Shown: piece after piece, positions 44,201 to 52,774 of the stretch
Numbering within the stretch: the stretch's first letter is position 1
Layout: each line of letters starts with the position of its first letter
DNA from: Rhizaria sp. SCN 62-66
Lineage: Eukaryota; Rhizaria, unplaced
Assembly: GCA_001724265.1 (NCBI GenBank)
Contig: MEDY01000177.1
Span: forward strand, 1-56,346
DNA: 56,346 nucleotides
Reading direction: 5' to 3'
The notes under the pieces: generated by a model
What the model was told of the DNA's origin: nothing
The model's input: only the letters and a program-made list of their open reading frames with translations
Database searches by the model: none
Program-made: the position numbers and the translations under genes

Positions 44201-47200
44201 GTATAGGCAGCAGCAGCGCGGGCAGCGCCTCGGCAGACTCCAACAGCAGCGCATAGCGCTCTACGGCGTCGTCCGCCGTCGAGTCCAGGTCAGCACTCGC
44301 ACTTAAGCGACTGGTGGTATCGTGAGCGTTGTTGACAGGGAGCCTTGTGAGGAGAATGCTGGCAGGATCTAAGTACCCGTCTAGGGAGATGACATCGAGG
44401 TCAAGCACGGGATCTAAGTAGAACCCATCTCTATAGCCGCCGCGGAGCTCCCAGTGTGCGCCGTCCCACAGCCCCGGTCCGTCACGCACCGCTGGGTGCG
44501 GACACAGGTACTGCAGCAGCGGCACCAGCGGCCGCAGCCGGGCCGCGCTGTGTGCGCCGTGGCTCGACGGCACGCACGCAATGGGCCGCGAGTCGCCGGC
44601 GCCGACGCCTTCGCCCAGACCGGCCGCGGCGCCGCGCGCGGTCGCCGCGGCATTCGCGACCGCGCCGCGTAGCACCGCGCGCTCGTGCTCACGGTCACTC
44701 ATCACTAACGCACTCGCACGCGCGCTCGCACTTGAAATCGGGGAAGGGTCTTGCGTCATCGTGAGCGTGAGAGTAAGTGACAGCGCAGCTGCGACGACAG
44801 CGTCAAGTGCGCGCTGCAGCGCGGCGGGCGCAGCGGCTGCTAACACGTTCTCAACATGCCACGCCAGCGCTGCAGGGGTTGCGAGAAGCGGTGGAGTGAC
44901 GGTGCCAGCGCTCGCGTCGCCTGCGTGCGACGGCGGCTGCGACGGCGGCTGTGACGGCGGTTGCGACTGCGCGAGAGAGTGCGACTGTGTGCGCCCTTGC
45001 GGAGAGCCAAGCTGAGTCCGTGCGCGACGTGCGGCAGCAGCGGTGATCGCAGGCTTCGAGCCGCCGCCACCGCCCCCGTGGAGAGCGCTGTTCGTGGCAA
45101 CGGCGCGCACGACAGAGGCGACCGCAGCTAGCGACGCGGGCGCGGGCGCGCGGGCGAGACGGCGGCACAGCGCAATAAACGGCTCCGGTCCCGGCTGCCC
45201 GCCGCCGAAAACAGTCCTGTACTCGACGTCATCATCGTCGTCATCATCGTTCTCCACGTCAGCGTCGCGCATGTTCGCGCTCGCGTTCATGTTGTTAAAA
45301 TTGCTGTTATTGTTATTCGCGCCGACTACCGCAGCGGGCGAGACTGCGCCGTGCAGCAGCAGCCAGCGCGCGGCGAGGCGGCGCAGTGGCGCGCGCGCGG
45401 CCGGCGCGGCGGGGTCACTCAGCACCGCCAGCAGCGCGCGCGCGGGTGCCGTGGACAGCGCGGCGGCGGCGGCGGCGGTCAGCGGCGCAGGCAGCGGTGA
45501 GGGCAGAGGGACCATCAGCTGCAGAGAGAGGAACAGACTGAGCGCCTCTGCAGGCAGGGGCAGCAACAGTGCGGGGCGCGGCGCCAGCGCTGCCGCGAGA
45601 GGGCCCCGCGCAACTGTGGTTGTAGTAGCTGCAGAGGCACCGAAGGATGGCCGCGCTGGGGGACCGTATGGGTTTGGAGGCCTTAGTGCGTTGAAGCTGC
45701 CGGTGGCAGGCTGTGGTGTGGCGTTGAACTGAGGAACCGGAGCAGTTGACGGTGTCGCGTGTGATGTCGGAGGAGGCCTACGAGCATAGATGCTGCCCAG
45801 CCCTGACGAAGCAGTCACAGCAGGTGTTCCAGTAGCAGTAGAAGCAGTAGCGCTCGTGGATATAGCTGACGCACGCTCACTGTTGCCGCTGCTACTATCG
45901 GTGCTGATGTTTGAAGACTCTGCAGCAGTTACTGACTGTGGCTGCGACTGTGAGAGGTCAAAGTCAAGCCGCCTCACTGGGTCCGCCTGCGACTGCTGTG
46001 ACTGATCTTGCGTCGTGCTCGCCGATGTAGACTGCGTCGATTGCGACTGCGACTGGGCGCCGAGCGGCCTGCGCGGGCCTGCGATGGCGGCGAGCGTCGC
46101 CGGCGACGCGCTGCGGATGCTTGTCGACATCGCATCGTCGCCCTCGTCGCTCAGGCTGTCGCCGCGGGTGCAGCGCTGATAAGTGTCGCCCGGCAGGCGG
46201 TCGGTCACGCACGGGCCGTACCCGCTGATGATGCCGCGGGACCCCGGAGTCGCGCCGGCGTCCTGGCTCATCGCCGCCGCGGGAGCGCGGCTGCTCTCGC
46301 CAGTGGAGCTGTGCAAGGCCACGCGGGAGCGCGGGCCGCGGACACCGCCTGTACTTTGCGCAGCAGCAGCAGCAGTATATCCGGGGCCAATCACCCCGAC
46401 GCTGCTGTCGTTGCTGCTGCTACTTGAGTTGCCTTTCGAACTTTCGGTCGTCGTCGGGCTGTAGGCGACGTCAAGACTGTTGATCGCATCCTGGCCCTTC
46501 TCCTCGCCGTCACCCAACGCTCGTCGCCACCGGCGCTCACTGCTATCGCTACTACTGCCGTCGCCCTGGCGCGAGCCCAGGACAGTCTCCGCATCAGCAG
46601 CGTTCGCGGACACAGCAGCGGCGGCAGTGGAGCCGGCGCCAGGGCTCGAGCCAGAGTCCGAAGACAGCGAAATCGCGTCTCTGTCGCAGTCGCCACGGAG
46701 GCTGCGCACTGCAGTTGCGGCAGCTGCAGCGGGGGCAGCGGATGTGGTGAACGGCTCCAGTGGCGGCGGCTGCGACATAAACTGCATCTGTGACTGAGAG
46801 TCAAATTGCTGCTGCGATGGTGCCACGCCAGCTTCAGAGCTTGCGCCCGCATCGGTCATGGCAGCGCCGGCGGCTGTGGCTGCGTCGGTTTCAGTTGCTG
46901 GCTTAAACGTCAATTCGGATTTGACCTCATCGCCGCGGACTTTACTGTCAATACTCTCCTCTTGCTTGGGAATCACGACCTCCAACACCTCCAAATCGCT
47001 GTCATCGTCATCGCTGTCGTTGTCACTTTCAGTCTCGGAGTTTGCCGCAGCGGGACACCCGCGCGTCGCTTGCGCTTCTTGAGCTGCAAAGGTTGCCGTT
47101 GATGGTGCTGCTGTCGCAGACGCAGCAGAAGTCTCAGCTGTAGTATCACCTTGACTGGGACTGCGTTTCACCTCATGAGGCTCATCATGAGCCTTTTCTT

Positions 47201-49028
47201 GTGCGAGCTGTTGTTCTTGTTGTTGCTCTTGTTGCTGCTAATCTTGTTGATGCTGTTGTTGCTGATGCTGTTGATGCGAGCGGTGTTGCGTTTGCTCTTG
47301 CTTCACACACACATCCGTGTTACCGTGCGCATTGTTCGGACCACCATAGCCGTTGTGGCCGTACGCGTTGTAGTTGCCGTACTCGTCGTAACCACTCTCG
47401 CCGTCGCCGTTGCTGTTGTTGCCGTAGTTGCCCCTGCTAAGCGCAGCCGCCATCGCGGTGGGCCCTATCACCGACACGACATCGAGCCCCTCGGCCGCCA
47501 TCGCGCTGACCACGTGTTCCACCCGCGAGTTGAACAGCGCCTCGGCCAGCGACACGCACCGCAGCGAGGAGAAGTGTTCCAGCATCGTCCACGGTGTGCG
47601 CCGCTGCGGAACCAAAGCCGCGCCGCCGGGTCCTGGTGAGCCCACGGCCCCCGGCACAGTGCCGAGGCCGCCGGTGCCGATGCCAGAGCCGACGTGGGTG
47701 TTGACAACAGCGAGCTGGAGCCTCAGCATCGCCGCGGACGGCGCCGCGCGCTGGCCGTCCCACGCGTCCGCTCCCAGTGTCGCCCTCGCGCTCGCACTTC
47801 CACCAACATTGCCAGGAGTCGTACCGGTAGAGTTGGTGTTTTGCGCGCGTGCGGCCATCGCTGCCTCAAGCGAGCCCTCGCGCGGTCCACGCGGGTACCT
47901 GCGCCGGTCATGCGCGTCGAGCGCGGCCTCATACGCGCGAGTCTTTGCGGCCGGCACGGCCTGGCGGTGCGAGTGGTACGAGTGGGACGCGGGCCCAGTG
48001 CGTTTGTGGTAACGCTCGCCCACGCGTACCAGCGCCCAGCACTCGCGGTACACGCAGTCCGCGGCGGCATCACCGCCGTCGCCGGAGTTGTTCAAGTTGA
48101 TCGAGTTATTCGAGTTGTTCAAGTTGTTTGAGTTGTTCACGTCGTTTTTAGTGTAGAACGACGGGGGAGGGACCAGGTCGTCCCAGTGCACCGGCAGCGG
48201 CAGCGGCCCCACGCGCGCCGCGGCGGCAAACACGGCGGCCTCGTCGTCCTCCACCTCGGCGAAGCCGCGCTCCTCGCCCGGGTCGCGGCCGGTGATGGCG
48301 GCGGAGAGAGTGGCGAGCGCGTCGGCGTAGGCGGGGTGTTCGCGGTAGTACTGGCGCACCGCGCGCGGCACCGGCGCGGCCAGCTCGCACACGTCCGCGT
48401 GTAACTGCTGCTGCTATTGCTGTGGCTGTTGCGTGACGCGGAGGGGCGGGAGCAGGGGGTACGCGCGCAGGACAGTCCACGCCGAGCCTGAGATCTTGTT
48501 GACCGTGATCTGCGGCCGCTCAGTCTTGCTCGACAACGAAGCGTTGTGCAGACACAGGATGTCCCCCGCGGCCATGGGGATAAAGTTCTCGGCGTACGGG
48601 AGGAAGAAGATGACCTGGAGGTCGTGCGAGTAGCCCGTGTCGCCGCCGCGGGCCGCGCTAGCGCGCGAGAGCGAGGCGTCGGTGAGGTACAACGTGATCT
48701 TCAAGTCGCTGCCGCTGGTCCGGCTGGGCACCGCGAGCACGGGCGAGGTCACCATGCCAACCATGCTCACCGAGAGGAACTTGTCGGCGTCGCGCGCGCC
48801 GCGGAAGCGCGCGTTGGGGGGCAGGCCGTTCATGCTGTTGCGGTTCTGCTGGTTGGTCTGGAGCTGATGCCGGCTGAAGGCGTCCGCCAGCTCGACCACT
48901 TCTTGCAGGGTCAGGAAGCCGGTCGGCGCGCGGAACCCGTCGTCAAGATTGGGGTGGAACGCGCCGGGATGGCTGTGCGGAGGCGCGTTACCGGGAGGCG
49001 CGAAGCCGCCCGGGAAGCCGTTGAACAT
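38208..49028 (-). CDS. POT1: Giant POT1-like telomere end-binding protein with two in-frame UAGs
   Basis: 3,606 residues from ATG 49028 to TAA. The N-terminal 200 residues carry an OB fold of the telomere-binding type: FLSVSMVGMVTSPVLAV, then KITLYLTDASL, LQVIFFLPYAENF, and GDILCLHNASL followed by GSAWTVLRAYP. VPRAVRQYYREHP follows, as in the linker after the first OB fold of POT1. Near the C-terminus, RVLGCVTAHLP ... FCGRCRRYA ... CPGVCPRC ... WRIALRLSD ... WVELSGRAAEEFFGL matches the zinc-containing third OB fold of POT1. A second Cys/His cluster (CAHGVPRGFGMCALC ... CGHGLDCRCG) follows. Between these lie some 2,000 residues of Ala/Ser/Pro/Val-rich insertions. TAG occurs at codons 205 (48414) and 597 (47238), both beside Gln runs. 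POT1 normally caps telomeric 3' overhangs and is 550-700 residues, so this is about five times longer. Confidence 0.7.
44925..44970 (-). repeat. 12-bp coding repeat (Ser-Gln-Pro-Pro)
   Basis: Three to four tandem units of GACGGCGGCTGC type on the plus strand encode a repeated Ser-Gln-Pro-Pro motif in the POT1-like protein, within one of its low-complexity insertions. Confidence 0.65.
47238..47240 (-). other. In-frame UAG codon 10 (POT1-like codon 597)
   Basis: The context is CAT CAA CAA GAT TAG CAG CAA CAA GAG CAA CAA CAA. Gln codons dominate both sides. The frame continues for about 3,010 codons to TAA at 38208. Confidence 0.9.
48086..48142 (-). repeat. Asn/Ser/Leu coding minisatellite
   Basis: Imperfect 12-15 bp units of GAGTTGTTCAAG type encode an Asn-Ser-Asn-Asn-Leu repeat in the POT1-like protein. 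Likely produced by replication slippage. Confidence 0.65.
48414..48416 (-). other. In-frame UAG codon 9 (POT1-like codon 205)
   Basis: The context is CAG CCA CAG CAA TAG CAG CAG CAG TTA. It lies inside a Gln run that joins the first OB fold to the RAVRQYYREHP segment. Both sides belong to recognisable POT1-like sequence, so treating it as a stop would split a conserved domain arrangement. Confidence 0.92.
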
Positions 49029-49337
49029 CGCGACGCACTGGGAAGCAGTTCGGCCTTGCCAGCTCTGGCTGTGGTGATAGACTGAGCATTGGAAATATAT
49101 AATTTAAGCAGATAAAACAAAGGTAAAAATTAGCTTGGGTCTTCGTGGGATTATACTTAGTTGACGGATGTTGAGGGGCTGTAGCGATATGATCAATGTG
49201 GTAACGAAGGCGCGCAGACCGAGCTGGGCAGCGACTGTGGGCGGACAAGGGGAGAAACGAAGGAGAAGAAGACGAGTTTTGTTATCATCAAACGCGATCA
49301 ACCATCGTCAGTTTGTTCTGCTGTTGAAGTATCTGAA
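49029..49337. other. Divergent promoter region
   Basis: 309 bases between the POT1-like gene (-) and the EF-hand-like gene (+). It includes an AT-rich stretch at 49090-49140. No further gene seen. Confidence 0.5.
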
Positions 49338-50586
49338 ATGAGCTCGAGCAAATCAACTAGTGGTTCAAATATGGCCTCGCCCAACTCTGTTGGAGACTCC
49401 ACTGACAGTACGTCTATGCCGTCGCCTTCCGTCGACCTCTCTGGCGTTCCCGGCGCGTCCCGCCGCGATAACACCTCGAAGGGCGACACTGAGGTCAGCC
49501 CTATTATCCTGCTGCGTCGTCGCTCCTCTGTCTACGACGTTGCAGATGTTACGCACGACTCCACGCTCACAAAGTGCCTCAAGGTGCGTCTCTTTTCTCT
49601 CTCGTCATCTCAGTTCCCGATCTTGCCTTGGTTCTTCTAACTCACTCTCATGCGCCCCACGCTCACCGCAACTTCCCCGTTTCTTTGCTGTCACACAGCT
49701 GCACGCTGATGTGCGCGCGCTGACCGGCTCCATCTTCACGCTGGCAAACGTCGCGCCGCTGTGGCGCCGCTACAAGAGCGACCTTCTGCTGGACCCCGCC
49801 GTTCCGACCACGGGCATCGCCGTCGGGCTCGTCAACGAGCTCGTCCTCGTCTCCCTCGTCGCTCTCCGCCACATCATCTCCACCGCGATCGGCAACACAC
49901 TTATGGGCCGCGGCGTCCCCGCGTACGCCGCCGCCGTGGCGTCCGAGTTCGTCGCGTCGTGCTTCGACGTCGTATCCGACACGACCATCGCGCAGCTCGT
50001 GATCCAGCGCGCCGACGTCGACGACGACGGCAACATCACCTTCCAGCAGTGCGTTGACGAGCTCAACAAGGCGCTCGCGTTTGTCATGCGCCGCGATGTT
50101 GAGCTTAAGCCCGCGTTTGCGAAGCACGTCGACCCCGCGCTCGCGCAGGCCAACCCTGACACCAAGCTCGAGGACCTCCGTCTCGTCAATATCGGTACGA
50201 CAGTGAAGATATCTCTTCTTAGCGACGATTTATCGAGTTAAATCGTCAAAATTCGCATATAATGGCGTTTTTTGTGGATATATTTTCTGTATTCAAACTT
50301 AAAGGCTCACATATTTTTGTGTTTATTCCTCTGATATGTTCGCTTGCATCCTTCCTCCCTTGCAGACGTTGCGGCCGTGCTGCAGAAGATGTCTATCGAG
50401 AACAAGGTCGAGCACGACCGCCGCGAGTCGACCGCGCGCGCCCAGGAGCTCGAGGAAGAGGATGAGCTGCTCCGCCAGGCTGAGGAGGACCGCCAGGGCT
50501 CCGTCTCCCACTTCGACGAGGGCATTCTCGAGATGCGCCGCCGCTCGCTCGTAGAGGAGCTCATGAAGTCGAACCACCCGGCTTAA
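49338..50586 (+). CDS. EF-hand-like, coiled-coil protein of unknown function (three exons)
   Basis: Exons 49338-49583, 49699-50194 and 50366-50586 give 320 residues ending TAA. Introns are 115 nt (GTGCGT, branch-like TTCTAAC, CACACAG) and 171 nt (GTACGA, pyrimidine tract, TTGCAG); phases agree (0 and 1). The N-terminus is Ser-rich and disordered, with RRRSSVYDV as a possible basophilic kinase site. The middle has a helical, partly hydrophobic region (LVNELVLVSLVALRHIISTAI) and then an EF-hand-like loop, DVDDDGNITFQQ. Gln occupies position 12 where Glu normally binds calcium, so binding may be weak. The C-terminus is a charged coiled coil (ENKVEHDRRESTARAQELEE). No family is recognised. No in-frame UAG occurs. 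Confidence 0.7.
49584..49698 (+). other. Intron 1 of the EF-hand-like gene
   Basis: 115 nt, donor AAG|GTGCGT, branch-like CTAAC 26 bases into the second half, acceptor CACACAG|CTG, phase 0. Confidence 0.75.
50195..50365 (+). other. Intron 2 of the EF-hand-like gene
   Basis: 171 nt, AT-rich, donor G|GTACGA, acceptor CCCTTGCAG|AC, phase 1. It contains a TAA that would end the frame if retained. Confidence 0.8.
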
Positions 50587-51287
50587 CTTTGGTGCGTCCC
50601 GGCTTTGGCTGTGAGATGCACGATGCAAGCAACGACGCGGCGCTGAACTGTTGTTGTTTGACTGTGTTGTCTTGGTGCGTGTCCGTTGTGGTTGTGGTTG
50701 TGCAAGTGCTAATTGGCGTTTGTCACTCGCTCTCTCTTCTTCTCATTTGTTTTATCATTTTCTCTTTCTTTCATTTCTGTTTAGTATTGTCCTCTTTGTC
50801 CTTTTTTTATGTTATATCTTTGCTCCCGCTTTGCTCTGTTTCCCCCCGCTCTACACTTTCGTACCAGTGTATCGCCATCACTGCTTTCCTTCTTCTTTTT
50901 TACGCTGTTTTCATCGTGCTTCTCTGTTGTTTTTGCCTGCTTACAAAATACGATGCTTCGCACAGTTGCACATGTATCGTGCACGGTTCTCATTGTACAT
51001 TATGCAGCAAGCAAAAACAAGTTTGAAAAAAGCAAGGCTCTGATGCAGCAAGTATCTTCCGTCACGCCGTGTACTGTTCCCGTGTTGTCTTTAGTCAACC
51101 CTGTTACTTGCAAGTTGTCCGTGTTTTTATACCAAAAATCAAATACAAACAACACTCGTTAATAGTACGATTCGCAACAACAGTATGTATTCTCTGTCCC
51201 TGGAACATGGCATTAAATATCACGGTGGGCCCGCTTGCTGCAAACGAACCACTCTACTCAAAACAGACCAGCTCACAGCATCCAAGC
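50587..51287. other. Pyrimidine-rich spacer between convergent genes
   Basis: 700 bases between the EF-hand-like gene (+) and the metallopeptidase gene (-). The plus strand is T/C-rich up to about 50,950, like the spacer at 9.7-11.2 kb. Open frames translate to Phe/Leu/Ser/Cys-rich strings and are not considered genes. Confidence 0.5.
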
Positions 51288-52244
51288 TCACTTGGTCTCG
51301 CTGAGAACCCTGTCGACGACTGGTCCGAGGCAGTCCTTGACCCCCGGCACCGCTGCGGCGGCCTGCGCGCGCGCCATGGTCACGGCCTGCTCCTTGCCGA
51401 GCCCGAACCGCTGCTCACAGTCGTCGAACATGCGCTGCAGCCGGCGCGCGTCGGGCGGGTGCGTGCGGCGGCGTTCAGCCTCGGACGCCTCGGCCATGCC
51501 AGCAAGCCCAACGCCGCGGAGCCGCGAGGAGACGGTGTCGTGCATGAGCTCCATCTTAAGCAAGTGCTCGATGCCGCCGAGCGCGACGGCGAGTTCGCTG
51601 CCCTGCCCTGCGCCGCGTGCGGAGGCAGCGGCCGCGGCCTCGGCATCGGAGAGCCCCGGGACCGCAGCGGCCGCGGCGGCGCGCTCGGCGGGCAAGAGCA
51701 CCAGCGGAAGAGTGAGCGCGAAGGCGTCTGCGGCGAACTCCTGCTTGTGCAGCATGCGCGACTCGGGGGACAGCCTCCGGTCGTCGTCGCCTGACTTCTT
51801 GCCGAAAGGAAGAAACGAGGCGAGCTTGTCAAGCGCAGACTCGGGCTCTGGGTGCGCAAAAAAGTCGCCGTTCATGAGGTGGCCCAGCTCATGCGCGATC
51901 ACAAACGCCGTGCGGCCCTGGCTCCACGTGCCGAAGCACACGAGCGTGTCCAGCAGCACGGGGTCGCGGTCGAGCGGCAAGAACGTCGTCCGCGCGCGCG
52001 GCTCGATGCTGTCCTTAAGCGCCTTGGCGACGGCGGCGCGCGTGGTGGCCGTGACCATGGGCGGCATGCGCACGTCGACGGCCTCGACCGCGCTGCGTGG
52101 GTTGTACGTTACAGTCACTTGAAACGGGTTGTCGTGGTCCGCGATCACTTTCAGCGTCGAGTGCTGCTTGAACGCGGCCGGGAGGCGGCAGGCGTCGGCC
52201 ACGCGGTCAAACAGCGCGCGTACAGTCGCGGGGCTGCGGGCCAT
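51288..52244 (-). CDS. M48-like zinc metallopeptidase
   Basis: 318 residues from the first ATG (52244), ending TGA. The zinc site is explicit: AFVIAHELGHLMNGDFF with HELGH at 118-122, and the third ligand in KQEFAADAFAL (E169, with D173), the ExxxD arrangement of M48 gluzincins. There is no evident transmembrane segment or signal peptide, so a soluble cytosolic or organellar enzyme is likely. M48 members include Oma1, Ste24 and bacterial HtpX/BepA types, but this one is not clearly any of these. The Ala-rich region after the active site (AAVPGLSDAEAAAAAS) is low complexity, and the C-terminal portion is helical with Arg-rich DARRLQRMFDDCEQRFG. The frame extends upstream without an ATG, so 52244 is the natural start. 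Confidence 0.8.
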   Translation of the reverse strand: MARSPATVRALFDRVADACRLPAAFKQHSTLKVIADHDNPFQVTVTYNPRSAVEAVDVRMPPMVTATTRAAVAKALKDSIEPRARTTFLPLDRDPVLLDTLVCFGTWSQGRTAFVIAHELGHLMNGDFFAHPEPESALDKLASFLPFGKKSGDDDRRLSPESRMLHKQEFAADAFALTLPLVLLPAERAAAAAAVPGLSDAEAAAAASARGAGQGSELAVALGGIEHLLKMELMHDTVSSRLRGVGLAGMAEASEAERRRTHPPDARRLQRMFDDCEQRFGLGKEQAVTMARAQAAAAVPGVKDCLGPVVDRVLSETK

Positions 52245-52774
52245 TTGAGTGGAAGTCCCGGGGAGTGCGCTGGGCTGTGTGCAGAGAGATGTTGGGAAGA
52301 ACAGCGCATGTGGTGAGTTGCGGGTCGCAAAGATGAAGGCGTAACAGTGCAGATAAATCGATATATAGGGAATGTCACAGCGAGTCAAATCGAGAAACTC
52401 AACACACTCATCATATCAAAACATCACTTGTATATACGATAATATTGCATGAGCAAGTCCTGTTTAAAGAAGCATCTTCTGTCGGTGGTTGCTGCCGGTC
52501 AGCGAGAAGGTGGTGTGCAAGCTGTTTGTGGCCCTGCTCAATCCAAGCTATATCTCGCTGCACCATCCGTTACTTGCGGCATCAATCTTGAATCCAACGC
52601 AAAACTTAGCGGCACATATCGTCCTTATTTAGTGGCTTTCCAAAAACGCTTTATCCCCACTATCTCCCTCGAGATCTGAAACAAGTCACTTTCAGCTGAC
52701 AGTCTGTGGTCTGGCCCGACTCACCCTCCCGTTCCCCGCCTCCCTATTCCTGCATCATCCACACAGGAACCCTG
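52245..52774. other. Divergent intergenic region, with one short ATG frame
   Basis: 530 bases between the metallopeptidase (-) and NPL4 (+). A 76-codon ATG frame (52449-52679, +, ending TGA) is present but has no recognisable domain. It may be an upstream ORF in the NPL4 leader. Otherwise AT-rich promoter sequence. Confidence 0.4.

Noticed and set aside
1692-48416. Sequencing or assembly errors as the cause of the ten TAGs
   Set aside because: Ten substitutions, all producing TAG and never TAA or TGA, with no frameshifts in the same genes, is not an error pattern.
38208-49028. Mobile elements or retroelement remnants as the source of the giant low-complexity frames
   Set aside because: No reverse transcriptase, integrase or transposase motifs, terminal repeats or target-site duplications were seen; the frames end in ordinary gene features.
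52449-52679. A 76-codon ATG frame upstream of NPL4
   Set aside because: No domain or coding bias; more likely a leader uORF or chance. Mentioned only in the spacer entry.
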